Counted from the stretch's first letter, positions 1 through 10,532 are shown. The stretch: DNA of 64,000 bases from Hyphomicrobiales bacterium (GCA_028290405.1 JAQGJX010000099.1:1-64000); one strand, 5' to 3'. The notes: generated by a model not told the origin, from the sequence alone. A program made the numbers and translations.

Positions 1-38
1 AGAAGGCGCCCGGCGCCAAGCCGCCAGCCGCCGCGTGA
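1..38 (+). CDS. 3' end of an upstream CDS (…[11 protein letters not shown]), truncated by the window edge
   Basis: Open frame from position 3 ending in TGA at 36-38, just upstream of pheT; too short to identify. Confidence 0.3.
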   Translation, partial: KAPGAKPPAAA

Positions 39-63
39 CACCTCCGGCTCAAACGGACAACCC

Positions 64-2496
64 CTGAAACTCACCCTCTCCTGGCTCAAGCAGCACCTCG
101 ACACGACCGCCCACCTTGAAGAGATCGTCGAGACGTTGACGCGCATCGGGCTTGAGGTCGAAGGCGTCGAGGACCCCGCGCGCAAGCTCCAGGACTTCGT
201 CGTCGCTCATGTGCTGGAGGCCAATCCCCATCCCAACGCCGACCGCCTGCGCGTGTGCATGGTGGACGCGGGCGGGCCAGCCCCCATCCAGGTGGTGTGC
301 GGGGCGCCCAACGCGCGCGCGGGGCTGAAGACCGTTTTCGCGCAGCCGGGCACCTACATTCCAGCCAAGGACATGACGCTGGGCAAGGGCGTCATTCGCG
401 GCGTCGAGTCCAACGGCATGCTGTGCTCGGCCGCCGAGCTTGAACTCTCGAACGACCATGACGGCATCATGGAACTGCCGGCGGACGCGCCCGTGGGGAC
501 GCGCTACGTCGACTTCGCGCAACTCTCCGATCCGGTCATCGACATCAATCTCACGCCCAACCGGCCGGACGCGGCCGGCGTGCACGGGATCGCGCGCGAC
601 CTCGCCGCCGCCGGCCTCGGGCGTCTCAAGGAGCACGCCATCAAGCCGGTCGCGGGCGCATTCGCGTGCCCCGTTTCGGTGACGCTCGATCTTTCGCCCG
701 AGGACGCGCATCTGGCGCCCGCCTTCGCCCTGCGGCTCGTGCGCGGCGTGACCAACGGGGCCTCGCCGGAATGGATGCAGAAGCGCCTGAAGGCGATCGG
801 CTTGCGCCCGATCAACGCGCTGGTGGACATCACCAATTTCATGACGTTCGACCGCGGTCGGCCGCTCCACGTCTTCGACGCCCGCAAGGTCTCGGGCGGC
901 CTTGTGGTGCGCCGCGCCCGGCAGGGGGAGCGCGTGCTGGCGCTGGACGGCAAGTCCTATGAGCTGACGCCTGACAACGTCGTGATCGCGGACGACAACG
1001 GCGTGGAATCCATCGCGGGCGTCATGGGCGGCGAGCAGTCCGGGTGCGACGAGACCACAACGGACGTGCTCATCGAATCCGCCCTCTGGGACCCGATGAA
1101 CATCGCCCGGACGGGCCGCAACCTCGGCGTCGTCACGGACGCCCGCTACCGGTTCGAGCGCGGTGTGGACCCGGCCTTCTGCATTCCCGGCGCGGAGCTG
1201 GCCACCCACCTGGTCATGGAGTTCTGCGGCGGCGAGCCGTCCGAACTCGTGGTCGCCGGAGAGCCGCCGGTTCCCAACGTTACGGTCGATTTCCCGTGGA
1301 GCGAAGTGAAGCGCCTCACGGGGCTTGAGCTGCCGGTCTCGGAAATGGCCGGCACGCTGGAGAAGCTCGGGTTCGCCGTCGCCGCGCAGGCGACCAACGC
1401 CGACCGCGTTTACGTGCGTGCCCCCTCGTGGCGCCCGGACATCGACGGCAAGGCCGACATCGTCGAGGAAATCGTGCGCATCGCGGGGGTGGACCGGGTC
1501 GCGTCGACGCCGTTCATGCGCGCCGAGTCGACCGTCGCGGCGCCCATCCTGACGCAGCTCCAGAAGCGCACCCGCATGGCGCGCCGCGCCCTCGCCGCGC
1601 AGGGCCTGGTGGAGGCCGTCACGTGGTCCTTCGTGTCGCGCGAGCGCGCGCTCCTGTTCGGCGGCGGCAAGCCGGAACTGGCCCTCGCCAACCCGATCGC
1701 GGCTGAATTGTCCGACATGCGCCCCAGCCTGCTGCCCGGGCTGCTGGCGGGCGCCCAGCGCAACGCCGACCGCGGCTACGGGGACGTGGCGCTGTTCGAA
1801 ATCGGCCAGGTGTTCCGGGGCGCGGGGGAGAAGGACCAGCGCATGGCCGCCGCCGCCGTACGCCGCGGCTCCGCCAAGGCGCAAGGCGCCGGGCGCCACT
1901 GGTCCGGCAAGGCCGCCGCGGTGGACGTGTTCGACGCCAAGGCGGACGTGATGACCATGCTTTCCGCGCTGGGCGTGCCGCTGAGCGGGCTCAACGTCGT
2001 TCCGGGCGGGCCGGCGTGGCTGCATCCGGGCCGCTCGGCGACGCTGCAATTTGGCCCCAAGAACATCATCGGCTCGTTCGGCGAGCTGCACCCGCGCACC
2101 CTTGAGGCGCTCGACGTCTCCGGCCCGGTCTGCGCGTTCGAAATTCTCCTCGACGACCTGCCCGCGCCGCGCGCGAAACCCACGCGCGCCAAGGCGAAAC
2201 TGGAGTTGAGCGAGTTCATGGCGCTCGAGCGCGATTTCGCCTTCGTGGTGGAGCGCGGCGTGAAGGCGCTCGACATCGTGCGCGCCGCGCAGGGGGCCGA
2301 GAAGGCGCTCATCTCCGGCGTGGACGTGTTCGACGTCTACGAGGGACCGGGCGTGCCGGAGGGCAAGAAGTCGGTCGGCGTCGCGGTGCGCCTGCAGCCG
2401 CGCGAGCGCACGCTGACGGAAGCCGACATCGAGCAGGTCGCGTCCCGCATCGTCGCCGAGGTGGCGAAGAAGACAGGCGCAGTTTTGCGAGGTTGA
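64..2496 (+). CDS. pheT: Phenylalanine--tRNA ligase beta subunit
   Basis: ORF 136..2496 gives a full-length PheT; the frame extends upstream to CTG at 64 giving (M/L)[36 protein letters not shown], a typical PheT N-terminus. Confidence 0.93.
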   Translation: MKLTLSWLKQHLDTTAHLEEIVETLTRIGLEVEGVEDPARKLQDFVVAHVLEANPHPNADRLRVCMVDAGGPAPIQVVCGAPNARAGLKTVFAQPGTYIPAKDMTLGKGVIRGVESNGMLCSAAELELSNDHDGIMELPADAPVGTRYVDFAQLSDPVIDINLTPNRPDAAGVHGIARDLAAAGLGRLKEHAIKPVAGAFACPVSVTLDLSPEDAHLAPAFALRLVRGVTNGASPEWMQKRLKAIGLRPINALVDITNFMTFDRGRPLHVFDARKVSGGLVVRRARQGERVLALDGKSYELTPDNVVIADDNGVESIAGVMGGEQSGCDETTTDVLIESALWDPMNIARTGRNLGVVTDARYRFERGVDPAFCIPGAELATHLVMEFCGGEPSELVVAGEPPVPNVTVDFPWSEVKRLTGLELPVSEMAGTLEKLGFAVAAQATNADRVYVRAPSWRPDIDGKADIVEEIVRIAGVDRVASTPFMRAESTVAAPILTQLQKRTRMARRALAAQGLVEAVTWSFVSRERALLFGGGKPELALANPIAAELSDMRPSLLPGLLAGAQRNADRGYGDVALFEIGQVFRGAGEKDQRMAAAAVRRGSAKAQGAGRHWSGKAAAVDVFDAKADVMTMLSALGVPLSGLNVVPGGPAWLHPGRSATLQFGPKNIIGSFGELHPRTLEALDVSGPVCAFEILLDDLPAPRAKPTRAKAKLELSEFMALERDFAFVVERGVKALDIVRAAQGAEKALISGVDVFDVYEGPGVPEGKKSVGVAVRLQPRERTLTEADIEQVASRIVAEVAKKTGAVLRG

Positions 2497-2527
2497 CGGG
2501 CCCGCACGCAGCGCGTCTCATGCCGGC

Positions 2528-2836
2528 ATGTTGAGACGCGCCAAGACTTTAATCATTTATTTCGCGTGTTCGGCCGCCTGCGTGACGGCCCTTGGGCCCG
2601 GCGTCCTGGCGGCCCCTCGCGCGGCGCCGGCGGCCAGCCAGTGCGAATCGATCAAGGACGACGACGCCTATAACCGTTGCCTCGCCGCCAGCGGGCCGCA
2701 GAGGCGCGGGCCCCGGCGCTACGCAGAGCCCGAGAACGGCGTGAAGGCCATCGGCGCCCAGCCCGGGACGGCCAGCCCCAAGGCCCGCAAGCCGGCCCGG
2801 AACGAGCCGTTCCTCAACGTGCCGCTGCGCCGCTGA
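2528..2836 (+). CDS. Small putative secreted hypothetical protein
   Basis: 102 aa ORF with signal-peptide-like N-terminus (MLRRAKTLIIYFACSAACVTALGPGVLA). Confidence 0.6.
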   Translation: MLRRAKTLIIYFACSAACVTALGPGVLAAPRAAPAASQCESIKDDDAYNRCLAASGPQRRGPRRYAEPENGVKAIGAQPGTASPKARKPARNEPFLNVPLRR

Positions 2837-2842
2837 ACGGCG

Positions 2843-3814
2843 TCACAGCGTCAGCACGATCTTTCCCAGATGGGCGTTGGAGCGCATGGTTTCCTGCGCG
2901 CTGAGGGCCTGGTCGAACGCGAACGTGCGGTCCACCAGCGGCTTGATGCGCCCGCTCTCGAAATGCCCGCCAAGGTCCGCCGTCACCCGGCGGCTGATCT
3001 CGATCTTCTCGTCCAGCGAGCGGGTCCGGAAGGTGACGCCGATCAGCTTCATGCGCTTGAGGGCCACGAGGTCGAGGTCGATCTGGTCCGTCTTGCCCCC
3101 CAGGCGCCCGACGCTGACGATGCGCGCCTTCACGGCCGCTGCCGCCATGAGCTGGGCGAGCATGCCGGCGCCCACGTTGTCCACGATCACGTCGACCCCC
3201 CGGGAGCCCGTCGCGTCCATGCAGGCGGCCACAAGATCGTCGACGCCGCTCTGCACGCCGAGATCGAGGCCCAGCGCCTTCAGGCGCGCCAGCTTGGAGG
3301 CGTCGCGGGACGTGCCGACGACCGTTTGCGCGCCGAGCGCCTTGGCGATCTGCATCATCGCCACCCCCACGCCCGCCGCCACGCCGGCGATGAGGACGGC
3401 CTCTCCGGCCCTCAACTCGCCGTTGGAGACCAGCGCGTCGTGGCCGGTGGAGAAGAACACCGGGACGGCGGCGGCCTCGACGTAGCTCAGCGACGCCGGA
3501 ACTTGCATGGCGATGCGGGAATCCGCCAGCGCCTTCTCGGCGTAGGCCTTGGTGGTCATGGACATCACCCGGTCGCCGGGCTTGAAGCCCTGCACGGACG
3601 CGCCGACGGCGAGAACCTCGCCGGCCATCTCCATGCCGGCGACGTTCGCCGCGGGGTCTTCGGGCTTGGGAATGGGACGCGACAGTTCGGCGCGATTCAG
3701 GCCGACGGCCTTCACGCCCACCAGCAGGTCGAAGGGACCCGGCGTGGGATCGGGGACGTCGCGCAGTTCGAGGGTCGGGCCGTTGGGCCCCTTGGCGTTG
3801 ACGATGGCTTTCAT
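2843..3814 (-). CDS. Zinc-type alcohol dehydrogenase / quinone oxidoreductase family (MDR) protein
   Basis: MKAIVNAKGPNGPTLELRDVPDPTPGPFDLLVGVKAVGLNRAEL..., Rossmann segment AGVAAGVGVAMMQIAKALGAQTVVGTSR. Confidence 0.85.
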   Translation of the reverse strand: MKAIVNAKGPNGPTLELRDVPDPTPGPFDLLVGVKAVGLNRAELSRPIPKPEDPAANVAGMEMAGEVLAVGASVQGFKPGDRVMSMTTKAYAEKALADSRIAMQVPASLSYVEAAAVPVFFSTGHDALVSNGELRAGEAVLIAGVAAGVGVAMMQIAKALGAQTVVGTSRDASKLARLKALGLDLGVQSGVDDLVAACMDATGSRGVDVIVDNVGAGMLAQLMAAAAVKARIVSVGRLGGKTDQIDLDLVALKRMKLIGVTFRTRSLDEKIEISRRVTADLGGHFESGRIKPLVDRTFAFDQALSAQETMRSNAHLGKIVLTL

Positions 3815-3860
3815 GAATTCAGGTCCTTGAACTGACGCGCTGCGGCACGGGCCAGCAATG

Positions 3861-4853
3861 CTACATCGGCTCCAGCTTGGCGAGGCTGGTGACTTCCTTC
3901 CAGCGGGCGGAATCTTCCGCCAGGCGCTGGCGGACGAAGTCGGGGCCGCCGATCAGCGGGTCCGCCCCCTGGGAGATCAGGAATTCCTTGGTGGCGGGGG
4001 TCTTGGAGACTTCCGCGAACCAGGCTTCGAGCTTGGCCAGGATGGGCTGCGGGGTTCCGGCGGGCGCGAACACCGCCCACCACGGCGCGACGACGACGCT
4101 GCGGGCGCCCGCCTCCACCATCGTGGGCGCGTCGGGCGCGGCGGCGGGTCGCGAGGAGCCGGTGGTGGCGAGGATGCGCACCCGGCCGGCCTTTTCCTGG
4201 CCGAGCGCGTACATGGCGTCCGCGAAGGCGAAATCGACCTGTCCGGCGCTCGCGTCCGACACCGCCGCCGGAGTGGTCTTGTAGGTCACCTGCACGACCT
4301 CCGGCAGGCCTGCGTCCTTCAGGTAGAGCACCGAGGAGGCGAGCGAAGACGTGACGGCCCAGCCGTAGGTCGCCTTCGCGCCCTTGGCTTTCAACTGCGC
4401 CGTGAGATCGGCGACGCTCTTGACCGGGCTGTTGGGGGCGACCGTGAGGGCGAACACCAGTTCGGCGACGGACGCCACCGGCACGAGGTCCTTGGAGGCG
4501 TCGAACGGCAGGTTCTTGTAAGTGTAGGGCGAGGCCGCGATGCCCGCCGCGCCGCCGAACAGGATCGTGTAGCCGTCCGGCTTGGCCTTCGCGACCGATT
4601 CGACCGAGAGATTGCCGCCCATGCCGGGCTTGTTCTCGATGATGAGCGTGGCGCCTGACAGGTCCGCCACCTTGGTGGTGAACCAGCGCGCCAGAATGTC
4701 CGCGCCGCCGCCGGCCGGAAAGCCGAGCGAGACCCGGATGGGACGCTCCGGCCATTCGGCGCGCGCGAGGCTCGCGGACGCGCCGAGCGCCAGCAGCGCG
4801 AGGCTGGCGCGGGCGGCGCGCCTGAGGCCCATGGAATGGCTGAACCCGCTCAT
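3861..4853 (-). CDS. Bug-family tripartite tricarboxylate transporter substrate-binding protein
   Basis: Signal peptide, then WPERPIRVSLGFPAGGGADILARWF...IIENKPGMGGNLSVESVAKAKPDGYTILFGG, Bug/TctC hallmarks. Confidence 0.88.
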   Translation of the reverse strand: MSGFSHSMGLRRAARASLALLALGASASLARAEWPERPIRVSLGFPAGGGADILARWFTTKVADLSGATLIIENKPGMGGNLSVESVAKAKPDGYTILFGGAAGIAASPYTYKNLPFDASKDLVPVASVAELVFALTVAPNSPVKSVADLTAQLKAKGAKATYGWAVTSSLASSVLYLKDAGLPEVVQVTYKTTPAAVSDASAGQVDFAFADAMYALGQEKAGRVRILATTGSSRPAAAPDAPTMVEAGARSVVVAPWWAVFAPAGTPQPILAKLEAWFAEVSKTPATKEFLISQGADPLIGGPDFVRQRLAEDSARWKEVTSLAKLEPM

Positions 4854-4932
4854 GATCGTCTCTCCCTTACGTTCTTTGGCCGAAGCCTTGCGGCCATTGT
4901 AGACGCCGGGAGCCGGTTCAGTCCACGACGGA

Positions 4933-6084
4933 TCAGCGCGGCTTCAACCCCATGAGGCCGGCGATGAGGTTGCGCTGCGTCTGCGAGGTTCCCGCCGCGA
5001 TGGTGGCGCTGCGCGAATCGCGGAAATAGCGCTGCATGTCGAACTCGCCGTTGAGCCCGTAGCCGCCCATGATCTGCACGCCCATGTTGGCGACCTTGGC
5101 GTACACTTCCGACGAATAGAGTTTCGCCATGGTGATTTCGCGCAGGGCGTCGCGGCCCTCGGACGCCAGCCACACCGCCCGCCACATCAGCATGGTGGCG
5201 GCGTCCACCTCGGTCGCCATGTCGGCGATCATGTGCGCGATGGACTGGAACGACCCGATGGGTTGGCCGAACTGCACGCGCTCCTTGGCGTAGCTGGTCG
5301 CGAGATCCACGATGGCCTGCGCGGCGCCGCAGGAGCCGGCGGCCGACACGGCCCGCTCGATCTGCAGGCCGCTCATCAGGCAGTCCCAGCCCTTGTTCTC
5401 GACGCCCACCAGGCGGTCGGCGGGCACTTCCACGTCGCGGAAGAACACCTCGTAGGTGCCCACGCAGCGGCGGCCCAGCATGTCCAGCTTGCGGTATTCG
5501 ACCCCGGGGGCGTCGTTGTCGATGAGCAGAAGCGAGAGGCCCTTGCGATAATGGGCGTCGCGGTCCGTCTTGACGTAGGTGCTGATCACCGTGTCCTTCA
5601 GGCCGCCGCCGGTCATCCAGAGCTTCTGGCCGTTGACGATGTACTTGTCGCCCTCGCGCCGCGCGAAGGTCTTGATGGCCCCCACGTCCGATCCCGCGTC
5701 CGGCTCCGAGATGCCGATGGCGAAGCGGATTTCGCCCGCCATCATCCGGGGCAGCCAATGCTTCACCTGCGCGGGCGAGCCCTTCTTGAGGATGTTCAGG
5801 CCGCAGAAGATGTTGCCGCCGTAGCCCATGGAAAAATCCGCGCTGACGCGCGAGATCTCGAAGTTCACGATGGCGAGATCCACCACGCTGCCGCCGAGCC
5901 CCCCGATGTCCTCGGGAAACGGCAGCGCCAGAAGGCCCGCCTTCACCCACTCGTCATAGAGCGCGTAAGGAAACTTCTGTTCGCGCTCCAGCGTGCGGAT
6001 GAGGTCCGCGGGCGCATGGCGCGCCATGAGCTTCTGCACGCTCTCGCGCAGCAGCTCCTGCTCCTCGGTGAATCCGAAATCCAT
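4933..6084 (-). CDS. Acyl-CoA dehydrogenase family protein
   Basis: MDFGFTEEQELLRESVQKLM..., FAIGISEPDAGSDVGAIKTFARREGDKYIVNGQKLWMTGG, QIMGGYGLNGEFDMQRYFRDSR. Confidence 0.92.
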   Translation of the reverse strand: MDFGFTEEQELLRESVQKLMARHAPADLIRTLEREQKFPYALYDEWVKAGLLALPFPEDIGGLGGSVVDLAIVNFEISRVSADFSMGYGGNIFCGLNILKKGSPAQVKHWLPRMMAGEIRFAIGISEPDAGSDVGAIKTFARREGDKYIVNGQKLWMTGGGLKDTVISTYVKTDRDAHYRKGLSLLLIDNDAPGVEYRKLDMLGRRCVGTYEVFFRDVEVPADRLVGVENKGWDCLMSGLQIERAVSAAGSCGAAQAIVDLATSYAKERVQFGQPIGSFQSIAHMIADMATEVDAATMLMWRAVWLASEGRDALREITMAKLYSSEVYAKVANMGVQIMGGYGLNGEFDMQRYFRDSRSATIAAGTSQTQRNLIAGLMGLKPR

Positions 6085-6114
6085 AGGCCCGCCTCCCGAT
6101 GATGATGCTGCGCG

Positions 6115-8244
6115 TCAGCGCGCGACGATGAGCGCGTCGAGCGCGACCGCGCCCTCGCCCTGCGCGTAGACGATGACCGGATTGACGTCGATCTCCGCAA
6201 TCTCCGGATGGGCCATCACGAAGGCGCCGAGCCGCACGGCGATTTGCGCCGCGGCCTCCACGTCGCGCGCCGGCTGGCCCCGGAAAGCGCCGAGCAGGGC
6301 CGCGCCCTTGAGGCGGCGCAATTCGTCCGCGACGCTGGCGGCGTCGAGGTCGGGCGCCAGCACGCGTACGTCGTGCAGGGCTTCGGCGAGCACGCCCCCG
6401 AGGCCCACGACCAGCACCGCGCCCCATTGGGGATCGTTGCGGGCGCCGAAGATCAGCTCCACGCCGCGCTTGCTCATCTGCTCGACGAGCACGCCGTCGA
6501 GCGCCAGGCCCGGACGGGCGCGGGCGACGCTGGCGTGCATCTCGTCCCAGCCGCGCGCCACGGCGTCCGCGTCCGCCAGGTCAAGGACGACGCCGCCGGC
6601 GTCGCTCTTGTGCGCCAGCGCGGCGGCCTGGGCCTTCAGCACCACCGGGAAGCCGATTTGCGCCGCGAGCGCCTGCGCCTCCTCCCGGGTGACGGCCAGC
6701 GCGCTGCGCGGTACCGGCACGCCGGCGGCGGCGAGCAGCTTCTTGGCCTCGTGCTCGGCGATCACCCCAGAGGGCAGGCGCGGCGCGGGGGCGACGGGGG
6801 CGCTCGCCGGGAGCTTGCGGCGGTTGTGGTGGCGGGTGAACGCCGCGAGCGCCCGCAGGGCGCGCTCGGGCGAGCGGAAGAAGGCGACGTTGAGCGAGCG
6901 CAGGGTCGTGATGATGTCCTGCGGAATTTCCGCGTCGTCCCCCAGCATGCCGAAGATGACCGGCTTGGTGAGCTTGAGTTCGCGAGCGGCGTCGATGATG
7001 GGCTGCATCTTGCGCGGCGCCACCAGGGGGCTGGACAGAATCCCGCCGAACAGCACGCTGCCGACGCCGTCGTCGTGCAGGAACGGCTCCAGCGTCTTGC
7101 GATAAAGCTGCGGATCGACCAGGGCCTGCGCGGTGAGGTCGAGCGGGTTGGTGGGCTGGATGAGGTTGGGGGCGATGGCCCCCAGGACGTCGCGGGTGTG
7201 CGGCGCGGGCTCCGGCAGGTCGAGGCCCAGCGTCTGGCAGAAGTCGAACGCCATCCCCTTGAAGGCGCCGGAATCCGAGATGATCGCGACGCCGCCCGTG
7301 ACGGGCTGCGGGTAGCGGATGAAGAACTCGCTGACGTCGATGAGCTCGTCGAGGGTCTCGACGACGCATACGCCTTCGCGCTCGGTCAGCGCGCGCATCA
7401 CGTCCCAGTCGCCGCTCATGGCGCCCGTGTGGGTCTGGGCGGCCTCGCGCGCCGCCGCGCTGCGGCCCGGATGCAGCAGCGCCATGGGCTTGCCCAGCTC
7501 GGCGCAGCGGCGCGACAGCGCCAGGAAGCGCTGGGGATCGCGGAACTGCTCGGCCACCAGCGTCACCACGTGGGTGGCGGGATCCTCGACGATGAACTCG
7601 AGGAAGTCCTCCAGCCCGTTCAGCGCCTCGTTGCCCGTGGAGGCGTACAGCGACACAGGCACGTCGTGCGCCTGCAGGGCCGCGCGCAGCACGGTCGCCA
7701 TGGCGCCTGATTGCGACACGATGCCCACCGCCCGGCGCCCATTCACCGGGAACGGCGCCATGGCGCCGAACGTGGTCGCGACGCCGTCCACGTAATTGAC
7801 GTAGCCAAGGCAATTGGGCCCTTCGACCGCCATGCCGGCGTCCGCCGCGATGCGCGCGAGTTCGTCCTGCAGCGCCTTGCCGGCCTCGCCCTGCTCGGCG
7901 AAGCCAGCCCCGAAGATCACCGCGCCCCCGACGCCGCGCGCCGCGCACGCCCGCACGGCGTCCAGCACCGCCGCCTGCGGGACGGCGATGATGGCGCAAT
8001 CGACGCCCTCCGGCAGGTCCATGGCGGACTTGAGGCAGGGACGGCCGTCGATTTCCGAACGATTGGGATTGATGAGGTAAAGGTCGCCCGCGTAGCCGAA
8101 GCGGGTGAGGTTTCCGAGCACGCCCGCGCCCAGCGATCCGGGCGTCGGGGAGGCGCCGATCAACGCGATGGACTTGGGCCGCAGCAGGCGGGCGACGCCG
8201 GCGCGCGTGCGCGCGGGATCGAGACGGACGCGCGAAGTGCTCAT
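6115..8244 (-). CDS. Acetate--CoA ligase (ADP-forming)-type acyl-CoA synthetase: CoA-binding, succinyl-CoA ligase-like and ATP-grasp domains
   Basis: LLRPKSIALIGASPTPGSLGAGVLGNLTRFGYAGDLYLINPN; C-terminal ATP-grasp GFPVVLKAQAAALAHKSDAGGVVLDL. Confidence 0.9.
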   Translation of the reverse strand: MSTSRVRLDPARTRAGVARLLRPKSIALIGASPTPGSLGAGVLGNLTRFGYAGDLYLINPNRSEIDGRPCLKSAMDLPEGVDCAIIAVPQAAVLDAVRACAARGVGGAVIFGAGFAEQGEAGKALQDELARIAADAGMAVEGPNCLGYVNYVDGVATTFGAMAPFPVNGRRAVGIVSQSGAMATVLRAALQAHDVPVSLYASTGNEALNGLEDFLEFIVEDPATHVVTLVAEQFRDPQRFLALSRRCAELGKPMALLHPGRSAAAREAAQTHTGAMSGDWDVMRALTEREGVCVVETLDELIDVSEFFIRYPQPVTGGVAIISDSGAFKGMAFDFCQTLGLDLPEPAPHTRDVLGAIAPNLIQPTNPLDLTAQALVDPQLYRKTLEPFLHDDGVGSVLFGGILSSPLVAPRKMQPIIDAARELKLTKPVIFGMLGDDAEIPQDIITTLRSLNVAFFRSPERALRALAAFTRHHNRRKLPASAPVAPAPRLPSGVIAEHEAKKLLAAAGVPVPRSALAVTREEAQALAAQIGFPVVLKAQAAALAHKSDAGGVVLDLADADAVARGWDEMHASVARARPGLALDGVLVEQMSKRGVELIFGARNDPQWGAVLVVGLGGVLAEALHDVRVLAPDLDAASVADELRRLKGAALLGAFRGQPARDVEAAAQIAVRLGAFVMAHPEIAEIDVNPVIVYAQGEGAVALDALIVAR

Positions 8245-8458
8245 GACTTGCCCCCTGAATTGTGACGCGACGACAAGGGGGCCCGCACGTCAGCGCGCCG
8301 CATCCTGGTCGATCGCTCCCGATTTCGTTGGCGCCGACACTAGCCAATATCAGGGTCACTGATCAAGTAGCCGTTGCGGCGAAGCGCCCGGGAGGGTATT
8401 TGCCTCACAAGGGTTCGAGGGGCGTTCAGCCGCGGCCCAAAGCCATCTGGGAGGCAGC

Positions 8459-9325
8459 ATGAAACTGGTCACTTTCACGGCGAACGGAAAGACGAGCTGG
8501 GGCGCAGCGGTGGACGGCGGAATCGTCGACCTTGGCGCGCGCATGAAGGACATCGCGGACGTGCGCTCGCTGCTGGCGGCCGAAGCCGCCGGCCATGGGG
8601 CCATCGCCAAGGCGAAGGCGGCGCTTGCGGGCGCCAAGCCCGATCATGCGCTGGACGCCGTCACGTTCCTGCCGCCGGTGCCCAATCCCGACAAGATCAT
8701 CTGCGTCGGCCTGAACTACGCCGAGCACGTGCTTGAGAGCGACCGCGCCTCGACCGAAGATCCGGCCCTGTTCGTGCGCTTCCCCAACAGCCAGAGCGGC
8801 CACATGCAGCCCATGCTGGTGCCGCTGGAATCCAGCCACCTCGACTACGAGGGCGAGATCGCCGTCGTGATCGGCAAGGGCGGACGCCGCATTCCGCAGG
8901 ACCGCGCGTACGAGCACGTGGCGGGCTTCTCGCCTTACAACGACGGCTCCGTGCGCGACCTCCAGTGGGCGACGACGCAGTGGACGACGGGCAAGAACTT
9001 CCCCACCACGGGCGCCTTCGGCCCCTGGCTGTCCACGGTCGACGAAGTGCCGGCCGACACGAAGCTCACGCTCATCACCCGCCTCAACGGGCAGGAGATG
9101 CAGCGCGCCACCACCGACATGATGGTGCATTCGATCCCGCGCCTGATCGCGTTCATCTCCGCCTTCACCGAACTGGTTCCCGGCGACGTGATCGTCACCG
9201 GCACGCCGGGCGGCGTGGGCGGCCGCAAGAAGCCGCCGCTGTGGATGAAGGACGGCGACGTCTGCGAGATCGAGATCGCGGAAGTCGGCGTGCTGCGCAC
9301 CCCGATCAAGAGCGAAAAGGCCTGA
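8459..9325 (+). CDS. Fumarylacetoacetate hydrolase family protein
   Basis: DKIICVGLNYAEHVLES...LDYEGEIAVVIGKGGR...GDVIVTGTPGGVG. Confidence 0.92.
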   Translation: MKLVTFTANGKTSWGAAVDGGIVDLGARMKDIADVRSLLAAEAAGHGAIAKAKAALAGAKPDHALDAVTFLPPVPNPDKIICVGLNYAEHVLESDRASTEDPALFVRFPNSQSGHMQPMLVPLESSHLDYEGEIAVVIGKGGRRIPQDRAYEHVAGFSPYNDGSVRDLQWATTQWTTGKNFPTTGAFGPWLSTVDEVPADTKLTLITRLNGQEMQRATTDMMVHSIPRLIAFISAFTELVPGDVIVTGTPGGVGGRKKPPLWMKDGDVCEIEIAEVGVLRTPIKSEKA

Positions 9326-9334
9326 CGAGGCTTT

Positions 9335-9366
9335 GCGGCCGCGCCTTCGCGCGCGGCCGCGTTTTT
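9335..9366 (+). terminator. Rho-independent terminator after the FAH-family gene
   Basis: GCGGCCGCGC-CTTCGC-GCGCGGCCGC followed by GTTTTTC; perfect 10-bp stem. Confidence 0.8.
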
Positions 9367-9388
9367 CATGACCGACCATGAGGCGAAC

Positions 9389-10393
9389 ATGCGACCGCAG
9401 GCGCTTGGCTATCTGGTGATCAGCGCGAAGGGGCTCGACGACTGGGCCTCCTATGGCCCCGGCCAGTTGGGCCTGCAGCCCATCGACAGAAGCGCGTCCA
9501 CCCTCGCCTTCCGGATGGACGACCGCAAGCAGCGGCTCGTGGTGAACGCCGACGGCGGCTCGACCATCAGCGCCTATGGCTGGGAGTTGCCGGACGCGAA
9601 GGCGCTCGACGCCATGGCGGCGCAGATCGAACGCTGCGGGGTGAACGTGGCGCGCGGCTCCCGCGCCCTTGCGGACGAGCGCCATGTAGGCGATCTCGTC
9701 GTCCTGCAGGACCCGGGCGGCAACCGCATCGAACTGTTCTGCGGCGCGCAGGTCACCACGGAGGCGTTCCGTCCCGGCCGCAACATCGCGGGCTTCCGCA
9801 CCGGCGCGCTGGGGCTGGGACACGCGGTGCTGCATTCGGCCAACATCGACGCGATGATCGCCTTCTACCGCGACGTGATGGGTTTCGGGGTCAGCGACTA
9901 TTACGACAAGCCCTTCAAGGCCTGCTTCTTCCACGTGAACCCGCGCCATCATTCGTTCGCGGTGATCGAACATGCGCAAAGCTCCGTGCATCACCTGATG
10001 ATGGAGTATTACGCGTTCGACGACATGGGCCATGGCTGGGACATCGCCCAGGCCAGCGAGCGCGTGGCGGTGACCATGGGGCGCCATGCGGGCGACGACG
10101 TGACGTCGTTCTACACATGGACGCCGTCCGGCTTCATGATCGAGTCCGGATGGGGCGGCAAGTGCATCGACCCCGCCACATGGGTTCCGGGGGAGCGGCG
10201 CGTGGGACCGAGCATCTGGGGGCACGACCGCCTCTGGATGCCGCCCGAGAAGCGCGCGGAGGCGCGGGAAATGGTCCTGCGCAACGCCGCGGACGGATAT
10301 CGGCGCCCGATGCAGGTGATCGAGGGCAATTACGAACTGATGCCCGGCGTGTGCCCGTGGTGGGACGCGAGCGTGCGCAAGGCGCAGGGGTAG
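9389..10393 (+). CDS. VOC-family two-domain extradiol dioxygenase-like protein
   Basis: C-terminal VOC domain with candidate metal ligands LGLGHAVLHS, SVHHLMMEYYAFDD and GFMIESGWGGK; ORF is open from 9368 but ATG 9389 (MRPQALGYLVIS) has the better SD. Confidence 0.85.
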   Translation: MRPQALGYLVISAKGLDDWASYGPGQLGLQPIDRSASTLAFRMDDRKQRLVVNADGGSTISAYGWELPDAKALDAMAAQIERCGVNVARGSRALADERHVGDLVVLQDPGGNRIELFCGAQVTTEAFRPGRNIAGFRTGALGLGHAVLHSANIDAMIAFYRDVMGFGVSDYYDKPFKACFFHVNPRHHSFAVIEHAQSSVHHLMMEYYAFDDMGHGWDIAQASERVAVTMGRHAGDDVTSFYTWTPSGFMIESGWGGKCIDPATWVPGERRVGPSIWGHDRLWMPPEKRAEAREMVLRNAADGYRRPMQVIEGNYELMPGVCPWWDASVRKAQG

Positions 10394-10395
10394 AT

Positions 10396-10455
10396 GCGCG
10401 CCGGGAGGCGCGCGGTCCAAAGTGCGCGTCCTGGACCGCGCGCCCTCCGGCGCGC
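10396..10455. repeat. Large near-perfect inverted repeat in convergent intergenic region
   Basis: GCGCGCCGGGAGGCGCGCGGTCCA and TGGACCGCGCGCCCTCCGGCGCGC, 24-nt arms, 12-nt loop, two mismatches. Confidence 0.8.
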
Positions 10456-10478
10456 AACCGCATCGCCGAACCAGCCCT

Positions 10479-10532
10479 CCACTTTCCGGGGCGCGAAGCC
10501 CCGGGTACCGCTGCGCGGCCCCGGGGAAGTGG
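10479..10532. repeat. Second hairpin array in the same intergenic region
   Basis: CCACTTTCCGGGG...CCCCGGGGAAGTGG with a nested CCGGGGCgcgaaGCCCCGG. Confidence 0.6.

Noticed and set aside
49-2091. 680 aa minus-strand ORF
   Set aside because: Antisense shadow of pheT in GC-rich DNA; composition Arg/His/Gly/Ala-rich with no recognisable domain
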